A stretch of DNA of 64,000 nt from Chitinibacter tainanensis DSM 15459 (GCF_000429785.1 NZ_KE386952.1:1-64000), one strand, 5' to 3'. Shown: positions 33,588 to 43,895, numbered from the stretch's first letter. Made by a program: numbers and translations. Notes: a model not told the origin generated them from the letters alone.

Positions 33588-34862
33588 ATGAACATTCTGG
33601 TGATTGGTTCTGGCGGCCGCGAACACGCGCTGGCCTGGAAGCTGGCGCAATCTGAACGCGCCGGCAAAGTGTTTGTGGCGCCCGGCAATGCCGGCACCGC
33701 GCTGGATAAAAATCTTACCAACGTCAATCTCACTGACATTGCCGCACTGGTGGAATTTGCCAAAACCGAAAACATCGCGCTGACCGTCGTCGGCCCAGAA
33801 GCGCCACTGTCGCAAGGCGTGGTGGATGCCTTTCGCGCCGCCGGCCTGAAAATCTTTGGCCCAACCCAAGCCGGCGCCCAGCTTGAATCATCGAAAGACT
33901 TTGCCAAAGCGTTTATGAAACGCCACGGCATTCCTACCGCTGATTACGAAACCTTTGCCGACGCTGCCAAAGCGCATGCCTACATCGACGCCAAAGGCGC
34001 GCCGATTGTGATCAAGGCCGATGGCCTGGCTGCAGGCAAAGGCGTAGTCGTGGCAATGACCTTGACCGAAGCGCATGATGCGGTCGATGCGATGCTGTCA
34101 GACAACAAACTGGGCGACGCCGGCGCGCGCGTGGTGATTGAAGAATTCCTCACCGGCGAAGAAGCCAGCTTTATCGTGATGGTCGATGGCAAAAACGTGC
34201 TGGCGATGGCTTCGAGCCAAGATCACAAACGTTTACTGGATGGCGACGAAGGCCCGAACACCGGCGGTATGGGCGCGTACAGCCCGGCCCCTGTGGTCAC
34301 CCCAGAAATCCACGCACGCGCGCTGCGCGAGGTGATTTTGCCCACCGTGCAAGGTATGGCCAAAGATGGCATCACCTACACCGGCTTTTTGTATGCCGGC
34401 CTGATGGTAGCTGAAGACGGCAGCCTGAAAACACTGGAATTTAACTGCCGCTTTGGCGACCCAGAAACCCAGCCGATCATGCTGCGCCTGAAATCCGATT
34501 TCGTCACGCTGATCGAACATGGCGTGAATGGCACGCTGGATCAGGTGGAATGCGAGTGGGATCGCCGCGTAGCGCTGGGCGTGGTCATGGCCGCGGCCAA
34601 TTACCCAGAAACCCCACGCAAAGGCGACGTGATTACCGGCCTACCGGGCGAGCTGGCCGATGGCCATGTTTTCCACGCGGGCACCGCCTTGAATGCCGAA
34701 GGCCAGCCCGTCACCAGCGGCGGCCGCGTGCTCTGCGTAACCGCCTTTGGCGACAGCTACAAAATGGCACAAAAGCGCGCCTATGAAATTTTGGAAAGCA
34801 TCCACTTTGATGGTATGCAATACCGCAATGACATCGCCTGGCGCGCGATCAACCGCAAATAA
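33588..34862 (+). CDS. purD: Phosphoribosylamine-glycine ligase
   Basis: PurD joins glycine to 5-phosphoribosylamine with ATP in purine synthesis. The 424-residue product has the ATP-grasp blocks NILVIGSGGREHALAWKL at the N-terminus, PIVIKADGLAAGKGVVVA, EEFLTGEEASFIVMVDG, NTGGMGAYSPAP and LEFNCRFGDPETQP. Length is typical. Its ATG at 33588 lies 54 bases after the pagP stop, so it may be read with pagP or from its own promoter. A strong terminator follows at 34882-34907. Confidence 0.97.
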   Translation: MNILVIGSGGREHALAWKLAQSERAGKVFVAPGNAGTALDKNLTNVNLTDIAALVEFAKTENIALTVVGPEAPLSQGVVDAFRAAGLKIFGPTQAGAQLESSKDFAKAFMKRHGIPTADYETFADAAKAHAYIDAKGAPIVIKADGLAAGKGVVVAMTLTEAHDAVDAMLSDNKLGDAGARVVIEEFLTGEEASFIVMVDGKNVLAMASSQDHKRLLDGDEGPNTGGMGAYSPAPVVTPEIHARALREVILPTVQGMAKDGITYTGFLYAGLMVAEDGSLKTLEFNCRFGDPETQPIMLRLKSDFVTLIEHGVNGTLDQVECEWDRRVALGVVMAAANYPETPRKGDVITGLPGELADGHVFHAGTALNAEGQPVTSGGRVLCVTAFGDSYKMAQKRAYEILESIHFDGMQYRNDIAWRAINRK

Positions 34863-34881
34863 GCGCCGCACCGCGCTACAC

Positions 34882-34907
34882 AAAGCAGCCTTCGGGCTGC
34901 TTTTTTT
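34882..34907 (+). terminator. Rho-independent terminator after purD
   Basis: AAAGCAGCC TTCG GGCTGCTTT with a UUCG tetraloop and seven T. Confidence 0.93.
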
Positions 34908-35057
34908 ACGCCCACACACACGCCAGCAGCATATTTTGTAACAAAACTACGTAACTAACGGCAAGTGTGCGAGAATACCAGAGCCATTGAGCAAATGAGG
35001 CTGCAAGTGATCCGGGCAGCCGCTATCTTGTAATGATTCCTCCGAGGGCGGGGCGCC

Positions 35058-36368
35058 ATGAGCACATCGACTGCATTACACCGTATCGTTATTGTCGGCG
35101 GCGGCGCCGGCGGTTTGGAATTAGCTACCCGCTTGGGGCGGCAATTGGGCGGGCGCCGGCAAGCGCAGATTATTCTGGTGGATGGCTCACCCACCCATAT
35201 CTGGAAACCACTGCTGCACGAAGTGGCCACCGGCGCGCTCAACACCGGCGAAGATGAAGTCAATTATTTCGGCCATGGCTATCGCAATGGCTATCAGTTT
35301 GAATTCGGCTGGCTGCAAGGCGTGGATCGCGAGCGCAAAACCATTGCCCTCGCTCCGGTGCAAGGCGCCAATGGCGAGCAGCTAACCGGCGCACGCGAAA
35401 TCGGCTACGACACCCTGGTGCTGGCGCTGGGCGCGATTGCCAATGATTTTGGCACCCCCGGTGCGCGCGAGCACTGCATGTTTCTGAATACCCCCGGCGA
35501 TGCGGAGCAACTACGCCGGCGCATTTTGGATTTGTCGTTTGCGGTAGGTGCCACAGGCAATGGCGCGAGCAAACTCACGATCGGAATTGTCGGCGGCGGC
35601 GCCACCGGTGTGGAGCTGGCAGCCGAGATCGACCATACCATTCGCGAAATGCATAACTATGGCGCCAATTTAAACCCAGCCCAGCTGGAAATCACTATTA
35701 TCGAAGGCGCCAACCGGATTTTATCGGGCGCCCCCGAATCATTATCCGCCTATGCCAATGAAGCGCTGGTACAGCGTGGCATTATGGTGGCCTGCAATAG
35801 CCGTGTTGCGGCGGTTACCCCAGAGGGTTTTGCCCTCGCCGATGGCCAGCAAATCCCGGCCATGATTCGTGTTTGGGCCGCTGGGGTTAAAGCCGCCGAT
35901 TGGCTTACCACGCTGGGGCTGCATACCAATCGCAATAACCAGATCGAAGTCACCACCACGCTGCAAACCCTGACCGACCCGGCGATTTTTGCCATCGGCG
36001 ATTGCGCCAGCGCCCCCGATGGCGAAGGCGGCCCGCAGCTGCCGGCCACCGCCCAGGTCGCCCACCAGCAAGCCAGCTGGCTGGCCGATGCGCTGATTCG
36101 CAAGCTGCGCCAACAGCCGATTACTCCCTTCGTGTTCAAGCCGCAAGGCATGATGGTGTCGCTAGGTAAACACGCTGCCGTGGGTAGCCTGGCGGCGATT
36201 GTGGGGCCCAAGCGCAATTACTATGTAGAAGGTCGCGGCGCCAAGCTGATTTACGCCTCGCTCTATCGGCTGCATCAGGCGGCAGTGCATGGCTGGGTGC
36301 TGGCGGGCTTATTGTGGATCGGCGATAAACTGCGCCGAGTAGCGCGCCCAAGCCTCAAGCTGCACTAA
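35058..36368 (+). CDS. ndh: Type II NADH dehydrogenase
   Basis: NDH-2 oxidises NADH and reduces quinone without pumping protons; it is a peripheral inner-membrane flavoprotein. The 436-residue product has the FAD loop IVIVGGGAGGLELATRLGR at the N-terminus and the NADH loop IGIVGGGATGVELAAEID near residue 175. The second FAD motif TDPAIFAIGDCAS follows near residue 310, then a C-terminal amphipathic region (LYRLHQAAVHGWVLAGLLWIGDKLRR) for membrane attachment. The ATG at 35058 has a G-rich Shine-Dalgarno stretch. It is a single gene upstream of hemA. Confidence 0.93.
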   Translation: MSTSTALHRIVIVGGGAGGLELATRLGRQLGGRRQAQIILVDGSPTHIWKPLLHEVATGALNTGEDEVNYFGHGYRNGYQFEFGWLQGVDRERKTIALAPVQGANGEQLTGAREIGYDTLVLALGAIANDFGTPGAREHCMFLNTPGDAEQLRRRILDLSFAVGATGNGASKLTIGIVGGGATGVELAAEIDHTIREMHNYGANLNPAQLEITIIEGANRILSGAPESLSAYANEALVQRGIMVACNSRVAAVTPEGFALADGQQIPAMIRVWAAGVKAADWLTTLGLHTNRNNQIEVTTTLQTLTDPAIFAIGDCASAPDGEGGPQLPATAQVAHQQASWLADALIRKLRQQPITPFVFKPQGMMVSLGKHAAVGSLAAIVGPKRNYYVEGRGAKLIYASLYRLHQAAVHGWVLAGLLWIGDKLRRVARPSLKLH

Positions 36369-36466
36369 GTCTCGGAGCGGGCGGAGAAAAACGCCGCCCG
36401 CCGCCGCCCAAACTGTGCTTTTCCGGTTAAAATAGCCGGTTTACCGCTTCCTTGTCCGGCATTGGC

Positions 36467-37720
36467 ATGCAGCTCATCGTTCTTGGTCTGAATCACCAGA
36501 CTGCGCCCGTCGCAGTGCGCGAGCGGCTGGCCTTTAATCCGGAAGACATGCTGCCGGCACTCACCGAGCTGGTGGGGCTTAAAGGCGTTTTTGAAGCGGC
36601 GATTGTCTCCACCTGTAATCGTACCGAGCTGTATTGTCACGCCCGTGACATTGATGCTGTAACGTATTGGCTGGCAAACAATCGCCATCAAGACCTGCAG
36701 AACATTACCCCCCACCTGTATCTATACAAAAATGCCGAAGCTGCCCGCCATGCCTATCGCGTGGCCTGTGGCTTGGATTCCATGGTGGTGGGGGAAACCC
36801 AGATTTTGGGCCAGCTCAAAGATGCCGAGCGCCAAGCGCGGGAAGCCGGCACCATGGGCACCTTGCTCAACGGGGTATTCCAGCGCGCCTTTGCCGTTGC
36901 CAAAGATGTGCGCACCCAAACCAAAATTGGCGCCGCCTCGGTCTCGATGGCTGCGGCTGCGGTGAAGCTGGCCGAGCGGATTTTCCCTACCGTGGCCGAA
37001 TGCAAGGTGCTGATGATTGGCGCGGGCGAAATGATCGAGCTGTGCGCCACGCATTTTGCCGCCCAGTCCCCCTGTAAGATCGCAGTTGCCAACCGCACTC
37101 TGGAACGGGGCGCGGCACTGGCGGCCGAGCATGGTGGCGAGGCATTTATCCTCAACGAGCTACCCGAGCGGATTCACGAATTCGATATCGTAGTGACCTC
37201 CACCGCAGCGCCGCTGCCAATCGTGGGCAAAGGCATGATCGAGCGCGCCCTGAAAAAGCGCCGCCACCGGCCGATGTTTATCGTCGATCTGGCCGTACCG
37301 CGCGATGTGGAAAGCGAAGTGGGCGAGCTGCAAGACGCCTACCTTTACACTGTGGATGATCTGGCCCAAGTGGTGCAACAAGGTATGGCTTCTCGCCAAG
37401 CCGAGGTGAGCAGTGCCGAAGCCATCGTGGGCGAAAAGGTCAAAGAATTTGACGCATGGCTGGCCAGCCGCGCGATGGTGCCCACCATTCGCGATCTGCG
37501 CGACCATGCCGAGCGCATCAGCCGCGCCGAGCTGCAAAAAGCGCAAAAACGCCTCGCGGCTGGGGATGATGCCCAGCGGGTGCTGGAGCAACTGGCGCAG
37601 CAAATCAGTAATAAATTTCTGCATGCGCCGCTAGCCGCCCTCAATAGCGCCCAGCCCGATGAGCAGGAAGCCTTGGTGGCGCTGGTGCGCCGCCTGTACC
37701 GCCTACAGGATCAAGCCTGA
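36467..37720 (+). CDS. hemA: Glutamyl-tRNA reductase
   Basis: HemA reduces glutamyl-tRNA to glutamate-1-semialdehyde, the first committed step of C5 haem synthesis. The 417-residue product starts MQLIVLGLNHQTAPVAVRER. It has the catalytic cysteine in STCNRTELYC, the GETQILGQLKDA block, the NADPH loop VLMIGAGEMIELCATHF and the C-terminal dimerisation helices. The ATG at 36467 is preferred over an in-frame TTG at 36452 by family match. It is followed after 95 bases by prfA, the common hemA-prfA order. Confidence 0.96.
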   Translation: MQLIVLGLNHQTAPVAVRERLAFNPEDMLPALTELVGLKGVFEAAIVSTCNRTELYCHARDIDAVTYWLANNRHQDLQNITPHLYLYKNAEAARHAYRVACGLDSMVVGETQILGQLKDAERQAREAGTMGTLLNGVFQRAFAVAKDVRTQTKIGAASVSMAAAAVKLAERIFPTVAECKVLMIGAGEMIELCATHFAAQSPCKIAVANRTLERGAALAAEHGGEAFILNELPERIHEFDIVVTSTAAPLPIVGKGMIERALKKRRHRPMFIVDLAVPRDVESEVGELQDAYLYTVDDLAQVVQQGMASRQAEVSSAEAIVGEKVKEFDAWLASRAMVPTIRDLRDHAERISRAELQKAQKRLAAGDDAQRVLEQLAQQISNKFLHAPLAALNSAQPDEQEALVALVRRLYRLQDQA

Positions 37721-37815
37721 TGCGCGGTCCCTGCCTATTCTAGCGGCGCCCTCCGCTGCCCCTCTTGTCGTCTACCATCGCGGTAGACCCGATTTGCTTT
37801 TGAATTGAAGACACC

Positions 37816-38895
37816 ATGAAACCGTCTATCCAAGCCAAACTGGCCCAATTGGCCGACCGCCTCGAAGAAGTCAACGCGCTGTTGTCATCCGAAGAAGCCA
37901 CCCGCGATATGGAACAATATCGCAAGCTCAACCGCGAGCACAGCGAGCTCACCCCGGTGGTGGAGCTCTGGCATGAGTTTAATCGCGTGAATGCCGACAT
38001 TGCCGCCGCGCAAGACATGCTCAGCGACCCGGATATGAAAGAGCTGGCCGAAGAAGAAATCAAAGCCGGCAAGGCCCGGATTGAAGAGCTCGATCTGGAG
38101 CTGCAAAAAGCCCTGCTACCCAAAGACCCCAACGATGAGCGCAATATCTTTCTGGAAATTCGCGCCGGTACCGGTGGCGATGAATCGGCGCTGTTTGCCG
38201 CCGACCTATTTCGGATGTATAGCCGCTACGCCGAGCGCAATCGCTGGCAGGTGGAAATCATGTCGGCCAGCGAATCTGACCTCGGCGGCTACAAAGAGAT
38301 CATTGCGCGCATTGCCGGCTTTGGCGCCTATTCGCGGCTGAAATTTGAATCGGGCGGCCATCGTGTGCAACGCGTACCGGCCACTGAAACCCAAGGCCGT
38401 ATCCACACCTCGGCGTGTACCGTTGCTGTGATGCCCGAGGCGGATGAGCTGGAAGAAATTAATATCAACCCGGCTGACCTACGCATCGACACCTTCCGCG
38501 CCAGTGGCGCCGGCGGCCAGCACATTAACAAAACCGATTCGGCCGTACGGGTGACACACATCCCAACCGGCATTGTGGTGGAATGCCAGGACGATCGCTC
38601 GCAGCATAAAAACAAAGCCCGCGCCCTGGCGGTATTGTCGGCGCGGATTAAAGACGCCCAGCTGCGTGAGATTCAGGCCAAGGAAGCGGCCGAGCGTAAA
38701 TCGCTGGTCGGCTCGGGCGATCGCTCCGAACGCATCCGCACCTACAACTACCCGCAAGGGCGGATGACCGATCACCGCATCAACCTGACTCTGTATAAAC
38801 TCGATTCGCTGATGGATGGTGATTTGAGCGAACTCACCCAGGCACTGATCAATGAGCATCAGACCGAGTTGCTGGCCCAGCTGGGTGAAAGCTAA
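37816..38895 (+). CDS. prfA: Peptide chain release factor 1
   Basis: RF1 recognises UAA and UAG and triggers peptide release. The 359-residue product carries the codon-recognition tripeptide PAT in [16 protein letters not shown] and the peptidyl-transferase motif GGQ in [16 protein letters not shown]. The C-terminal region [19 protein letters not shown] is typical. The methyltransferase gene prmC often found next is absent; instead a convergent signalling ATPase gene follows. No intrinsic terminator is seen in the 59-base gap. Confidence 0.97.
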   Translation: MKPSIQAKLAQLADRLEEVNALLSSEEATRDMEQYRKLNREHSELTPVVELWHEFNRVNADIAAAQDMLSDPDMKELAEEEIKAGKARIEELDLELQKALLPKDPNDERNIFLEIRAGTGGDESALFAADLFRMYSRYAERNRWQVEIMSASESDLGGYKEIIARIAGFGAYSRLKFESGGHRVQRVPATETQGRIHTSACTVAVMPEADELEEININPADLRIDTFRASGAGGQHINKTDSAVRVTHIPTGIVVECQDDRSQHKNKARALAVLSARIKDAQLREIQAKEAAERKSLVGSGDRSERIRTYNYPQGRMTDHRINLTLYKLDSLMDGDLSELTQALINEHQTELLAQLGES

Positions 38896-38906
38896 GCGCC
38901 CCTAGT

Positions 38907-38921
38907 GGGTATTGCCCTGCA
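38907..38921 (-). repeat. Dispersed motif TGCAGGGCAATACCC, copy C
   Basis: An exact 15-base match to copy A, in the 59-base gap between the convergent prfA and the ATPase gene. A further GATACCC lies 30 bases on. Confidence 0.6.
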
Positions 38922-38954
38922 AGCCACACCCAATAAAGGCTACAGCGCGATACC

Positions 38955-41864
38955 CTAGCGCCGCGGTGGCAACAGGAAATTACCGTAGCGGCGTTCCAGA
39001 TAATGCGCCACACCATGCGCGCCCCAATGCTCGTATTGGGTCACCGCCAGATTAATTAGCTGGCGGGCATGGTGAAAATGCTGCTGGCCAAACAGATATT
39101 CACCATACAGCAAGGTCGCCAGCGCGTAATCGTGGTGTTGCTGCTGCTGGCGCGCCAGCTCGATGGCAGCCAAAAACGCCGCTTGCGCCTGCTCGAATTC
39201 GGCAAAACGCCCGGCATATTGCGCTTCCAGCAATGCCGCCTTGCAGGCAAACAAGGCCGGATTCAGCGCTGCCCACTGCTGCAGCCGCTGGCGAATGCGG
39301 TTTAAGCGCCGGCGCGCCCAAGGGCCATCATAATGCCCTAGGCGGCAGCCATTCAGGCCCTGCAAATACTGCATCAGCGCAGCCAGAATCGAGCCACGCA
39401 CCGCGGTATGACGCTGCCAGCCCACAGCCAACTGGCTGAGCGCGGCATCACTGGCGCCGCAGTAGGTCGCCGTCAGGGCCGACAGCAAATGGAAGTGGCA
39501 TAGATTCAAGGCATCATCGCGCTGCATCAGCGCCGCAAAGCCTTCCTGCGTGAGAAACGCGCCAATCCCCAGCCAGGGCGGGTTATCGCTACTGTGCACT
39601 AGGCCATACAGCGCCTGGCGGAAAGCATTGGACATCGGCAACAACTGCAATTGCCGCGTATGGCGCAAATCATCTTCGACCTTGGCCGCTTCGCGCTCCA
39701 GATGCTGCAGCGGGCTGCCATTCAGCAGCGAATGGCCAATGTAAAACATACTGGCATAGCCGGCATATTCAAAATCGCCTTCCAGCAAAGCGTTTTGCTG
39801 CCAGCGCCACAAATTCGGCAGCAGCTGCTGCAAGCCCGCCCGCCACGGCTGAATCAAGCCCAAACTCAAAATCGGCACTTGATGACGTGGCCACAGTACT
39901 TGGTTTTCATCCAGCGCCACCGCTTCAGCTTCCGCCACATCGGCAAGCTTAAAGGCCGCGGCATAGCGGCGCAGTGCCGTCAGCGCCAACGCCGCACCAA
40001 TTTTGGCCACCACATCGTGGGGCGAGCGGCCATAGCGATGTTGCAGCCGCAGCTGGCGCACCGTCACCGCCGCCAGCGCGGTTGGCCGCGCCAGCAGGCC
40101 CGGGCCATACAGCGCCGCCAGCACCCGCTGCGCGCGCAGCACCGAATCCATCGGGGTATTTTGCCCACAGGCTTGCTGCGCGGGGCGATAGCGTAGCCGC
40201 TCCCAGCCGGCCAGCGCCAGCTCGCGGGCCAGCGACCAATACGGGGTTTGGGTGGATAAATCTTGGCCCAGACTACCGAGCGCATCTTCGGCCGCGCCAA
40301 ACAGCCCGGCGTAATCTTGCGTGAGCAACGCCAGCCGCTGGCGGCAGGCCGACAAGGTGTAGCGCACTTGCGCGCTGGCCTCGGCCGGCAAGTTTTTTTG
40401 CACCACCAGCACTTCGCGATATTGATTGGGCTCTTGCAGGCAGGCGCACCACAAGTCGATCATTTGCTCGCTCAGGCTCACTTCATCCAGCCACAGCCGT
40501 GGCCCGAGCAGCGCCATCATCTGTTCCAAAATCTGCGCCGCATGCAGCGGGCTACCTTGCTGCAAAATCTCGCTGGCTACCTGCGCGCCGCGCTGCGCAT
40601 ATTTCACCCGATCGGCCTGAGTGAGCGCCGGGCCGGCCTGCTGGGCGTGCCGCAGCGCTTGCAAGGCATACTGCGGCAATTTCATCATGCGATAGGCCAG
40701 CCGCGCATGCAGCTCGGCCTCATGCTGATGGGGGCAGCTTTGCTGGGCCAGCCGCTGCAGATGCGGATGAATAAAGCGCCACACCGTACCGCCCAGATGT
40801 TCGATCAGGCCATAACCACTGGCCAGCGCCAGATGCTCCAACACCGCACTTTCGGGTAGGTAGTCGTGCAAAATCCGGGCATCAAACTCCAGCCCGATCA
40901 GACTGGCCGTTTGCAGCATCTCTAGCCCGGTTTCGGTGAGTTGCAGCAGCTGTTCACGAAAATGGTTTTCTGCTTCTGGCACCCGCAATTGCAGCGAGAT
41001 TTGCTGCAAGCGTTGCGCCCACTGCGCATCCGGCACCGGGCTGAGCAAGTTGTGCGCGGCCAGGCTATCGAGCAAAAAGCGGCACAACTGCAGATTACCC
41101 TGACAGGTTTGCTGCAAAAACGGCGCAATCTCGGCGGCCAGGCGCGGATTGATATTCTGCTCTTCTACCAGCCAGGTCATGGTGTCGCGAATGCTGAATG
41201 GCGCCAGCTGATACAGCTGACTTAGCTCATGCATCTGCCAGCGCACCAGCATCGGCAGCTGGGCGTCGCGCACGCAGAGCAAGATCATCAGATAGGGGGT
41301 GGAGCGATTTTCGATCAGGTAATCCAGCACCGCCAGCGCATCCTGATCCAGCTGATCCACGCCATCAATAATCCACACCAGTGGCCGCAGCTCACGGCTG
41401 GCGTGGCTGAGTAATTCCCCGGCCAAAAGTTGCAACTGCAAGGCTTGGGTTAAATCCAGCTCGTTACTGCTGGTTTGAATCAGGCCCAGCCGCGTACCCA
41501 GCTCCAGTAGTGCTTCGCGGCCACTTAGGCCTGAATCGCTCAGCTGCTGACAGAGTGCTTGGCTGAGCTGACTCAGCCCAAGCAACAGACTATCGAGCGG
41601 GCTACCCCAGCTCAGCGATTCGATCCGGCTTTCGATCAGCATACCGCCGCGCTCACGCACAGGTGGCAACAGCTCATGGGCCAAGGTGGTTTTGCCCGAA
41701 CCGCTCTCGCCAGCCAAGATCACCAGCTTGTGTCCACCGGCGGCGGTTTCGGCCAGCGCAAAGCGCAAAGCACTGGCCACCGCCCGCCGATCCAGAGCTG
41801 GCGTTTCGGGGGCGATATCCGCAGGCAGAGTGCGAGAACCGGTGGCAGAAGCAGAGGCTGACAA
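38955..41864 (-). CDS. Orphan AAA-type signalling ATPase with helical repeats
   Basis: The 969-residue product has a P-loop ATPase of the MalT/signal-transduction type: Walker A GESGSGKT (52-59) and Walker B LVWIIDGVDQLD (162-173). A winged-helix-like segment lies near 300-370. About 600 residues of helical TPR-like repeats follow, to the end (KLPQYALQALRHAQ, FEQAQAAFLAAIELAR, HARQLINLAVTQYEHWG). No DNA-binding, kinase, GAF or histidine-kinase domain is attached, although such modules usually sit in multidomain regulators. The start is a TTG at 41864 with a weak binding site, and I see no better one, so the N-terminus is uncertain. It is convergent with prfA and divergent from the RNase gene. 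Target unknown. Confidence 0.85.
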   Translation of the reverse strand: MSASASATGSRTLPADIAPETPALDRRAVASALRFALAETAAGGHKLVILAGESGSGKTTLAHELLPPVRERGGMLIESRIESLSWGSPLDSLLLGLSQLSQALCQQLSDSGLSGREALLELGTRLGLIQTSSNELDLTQALQLQLLAGELLSHASRELRPLVWIIDGVDQLDQDALAVLDYLIENRSTPYLMILLCVRDAQLPMLVRWQMHELSQLYQLAPFSIRDTMTWLVEEQNINPRLAAEIAPFLQQTCQGNLQLCRFLLDSLAAHNLLSPVPDAQWAQRLQQISLQLRVPEAENHFREQLLQLTETGLEMLQTASLIGLEFDARILHDYLPESAVLEHLALASGYGLIEHLGGTVWRFIHPHLQRLAQQSCPHQHEAELHARLAYRMMKLPQYALQALRHAQQAGPALTQADRVKYAQRGAQVASEILQQGSPLHAAQILEQMMALLGPRLWLDEVSLSEQMIDLWCACLQEPNQYREVLVVQKNLPAEASAQVRYTLSACRQRLALLTQDYAGLFGAAEDALGSLGQDLSTQTPYWSLARELALAGWERLRYRPAQQACGQNTPMDSVLRAQRVLAALYGPGLLARPTALAAVTVRQLRLQHRYGRSPHDVVAKIGAALALTALRRYAAAFKLADVAEAEAVALDENQVLWPRHQVPILSLGLIQPWRAGLQQLLPNLWRWQQNALLEGDFEYAGYASMFYIGHSLLNGSPLQHLEREAAKVEDDLRHTRQLQLLPMSNAFRQALYGLVHSSDNPPWLGIGAFLTQEGFAALMQRDDALNLCHFHLLSALTATYCGASDAALSQLAVGWQRHTAVRGSILAALMQYLQGLNGCRLGHYDGPWARRRLNRIRQRLQQWAALNPALFACKAALLEAQYAGRFAEFEQAQAAFLAAIELARQQQQHHDYALATLLYGEYLFGQQHFHHARQLINLAVTQYEHWGAHGVAHYLERRYGNFLLPPRR

Positions 41865-42004
41865 GGCTTGAAAAACTCAGAAAAGATGCCGTGATTGTGG
41901 CCGATTTATAGCGTAATTACCATGACTGCGGCACGCCATCACACAAAATACGCCAGTTCCCGACGCGTGCCGCCGGTGCAATTGCGCGCACAGGCTCAGC
42001 GCTT

Positions 42005-42013
42005 TGATATAAT
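42005..42013 (+). promoter_or_regulatory. Extended -10 promoter of the RNase II-family gene
   Basis: TGATATAAT is a perfect extended -10 element (TGnTATAAT). No good -35 is needed or seen at 17 bases; TTGCGC at 41982 would give a 20-base spacer. Start near 42020 leaves about a 22-base leader and rules out the upstream in-frame start at 41895. Confidence 0.7.
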
Positions 42014-42041
42014 TGGCGGTTTTGGCTTTGGCGCAGACGCA

Positions 42042-43895
42042 ATGAATGTATTTTACGAGGAAGACGGCAGCTTCAAAGTCGCCACCATCAACGACGAACA
42101 GGCCGCCAGCCTGCAGGTGGAAGACGCGCGCGGCAAGCGCAGCAAAATCAAAACTGCCAATGTGCTGCTCCGCTTTGATCGCATCAGCCTCGATGAATTT
42201 CTGAAAAACGCTCAAGCCCTGGCCGCCGAGGTGGATAGTAATTTCCTGTGGGAATGCTGCGGGCAAGATGAATTCGGCTTTGCCGACATTGCTGCCGAGT
42301 ATTTTGGCGCCAACCCCAGCCTGACCCAGCAGGCCGCCGCTGTTATCGCCCTGCATGGCGCGCCGATGTATTTTTATCGCAAAGGCAAAGGCCGCTACAA
42401 AGCCGCCCCCGAAGAAAACCTGAAAGCCGCGCTGGCCGGGCTGGAACGCAAAGCGCGTGAAGCCGAGCAAATGGCCGCCTGGCAAGAGGAACTCCTCCGG
42501 GGTATCGTGCCAGAAGCCTTTTCTAGCAACCTTTCCCGCCTGATACATCGCCCGGATAAAAATGGCCTCGAATACAAAGCGCTGGCTCAAGCTGCCGAAG
42601 CGGCACAATTATCGCCGCTGCGCCTGCTGGAAAAAATCGGCGCACTGGGCGATCTGGCCCAGTATCACCTCGATGGTTTCCTCAGCGCCCATTTCCCGAA
42701 AGGCCGAGGCTTTCCGGCGATTGAGCCGGTGTTCGCGCCCGAAGATTTGCCGATTGCCGATGTGGCCGCGTTCTCGATTGATGACGCCACCACCACCGAA
42801 ATCGATGACGCTTTCAGCCTGAAAACCCTGCCCAATGGCAACTGGCAAGTCGGCATTCATATTGCCGCCCCGGTGCTGGGCATTGCGCCGGGCTCGGCGG
42901 TGGATCAGCTGGTGCTCGATCGCCTCTCTACCGTGTATTTCCCCGGCGACAAGATCACCATGCTGCCGGATGAAGTGGTTGAAGTGTTTACCCTGCAAGA
43001 AGGCGCCGCCCGTCCGGCCCTCTCGATGTATCTGGAAGTCTCGCCCGGCTACGATGTCTTGAGCCATTACTCGCGTATCGAGCGCGTGCCCGTGGCCGCC
43101 AACCTGCGTCACCACGACATCGAGCCGTATTTTAATGAAGAGACCGCCGGCAAAGCCGACGGGCCGGATTTCCAATACAAGCAGGAACTCACCTTCCTCT
43201 GGCATCTGGCTGGCGCACTGGAAGGCCGCCGCGGCAAGGCCGATCAACCCGGCCCGGTGCGACTGGATTACAGTTTTTACATCGATCGCGTCGAGGGCCA
43301 GCCCGAGCGCGTGCGCATCGTACCGCGCAAACGCGGCGCGCCCATGGATAAACTGGTGGCCGAGCTGATGATTTTGGTAAACAGCCAATGGGGTACTGAC
43401 CTGCGCGATGCTGAAATCGCCGGAATTTACCGCTCGCAAGGCGGCGGCCGGGTGAAACTCTCGACCCAAGCCACCGCCCATGCTGGTTTGGGCGTGGATT
43501 GCTATATGTGGTCTAGCTCGCCGCTGCGCCGCGCGGTGGATTTCATCAACCAGCAACAACTTGTGGCGATGATTCGGCAGGAAAAGCCGCGCTATCAGAA
43601 AAATGATGCCGAGCTGTTTAGCGCCATTTCGGCTTTTGATGCCGCCTATGCCGCCTATGCTGATTTTCAGGACAAAATGGAGCGCTACTGGTGCATCCGC
43701 TATCTGGAACAGGAAGGCATGCAGGAATTCACCGCGCAGGTCATTAAAGAAAACCTGGTGCGGGTCGATGGCATGCCATTGGTCTTGCGCGTGGGCGGGC
43801 TGCCGGAACTGCCGGCCGGAACCACAGTCTCACTACAGCGTTTGAATATCGATTATCTGGAATTGGCCGTCGAAGCGCGAATCGCCACCATTTAA
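42042..43895 (+). CDS. RNase II/RNB-family exoribonuclease
   Basis: RNB enzymes degrade RNA 3' to 5' processively. The 617-residue product has an N-terminal wing (MNVFYEEDGSFKVATINDEQ) and helical region, then the RNB catalytic domain from about residue 240. Its magnesium-binding signature is SIDDATTTEIDDAFSL, followed by HIAAPVLGIAPGSAVDQ. Near the end IYRSQGGGRVKLSTQATAHAGLG and YMWSSSPLRRAVDFINQQQL match the active-site region. The S1 domain at the C-terminus is poorly conserved. Start at the ATG 42042 is set by the promoter at 42005-42013 and by family N-termini. I do not assign rnb or rnr, because it is a shorter, distinct betaproteobacterial form. Confidence 0.9.
   Translation: MNVFYEEDGSFKVATINDEQAASLQVEDARGKRSKIKTANVLLRFDRISLDEFLKNAQALAAEVDSNFLWECCGQDEFGFADIAAEYFGANPSLTQQAAAVIALHGAPMYFYRKGKGRYKAAPEENLKAALAGLERKAREAEQMAAWQEELLRGIVPEAFSSNLSRLIHRPDKNGLEYKALAQAAEAAQLSPLRLLEKIGALGDLAQYHLDGFLSAHFPKGRGFPAIEPVFAPEDLPIADVAAFSIDDATTTEIDDAFSLKTLPNGNWQVGIHIAAPVLGIAPGSAVDQLVLDRLSTVYFPGDKITMLPDEVVEVFTLQEGAARPALSMYLEVSPGYDVLSHYSRIERVPVAANLRHHDIEPYFNEETAGKADGPDFQYKQELTFLWHLAGALEGRRGKADQPGPVRLDYSFYIDRVEGQPERVRIVPRKRGAPMDKLVAELMILVNSQWGTDLRDAEIAGIYRSQGGGRVKLSTQATAHAGLGVDCYMWSSSPLRRAVDFINQQQLVAMIRQEKPRYQKNDAELFSAISAFDAAYAAYADFQDKMERYWCIRYLEQEGMQEFTAQVIKENLVRVDGMPLVLRVGGLPELPAGTTVSLQRLNIDYLELAVEARIATI

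Noticed and set aside
36429-36434. TTAAAAT before hemA as a -10 box
   Set aside because: No acceptable -35 at 16-18 bases and no extended -10; too weak to list.
41895-42041. Longer N-terminus of the RNase II-family protein
   Set aside because: A perfect extended -10 element at 42005-42013 lies inside it, and the family N-terminus begins at 42042.
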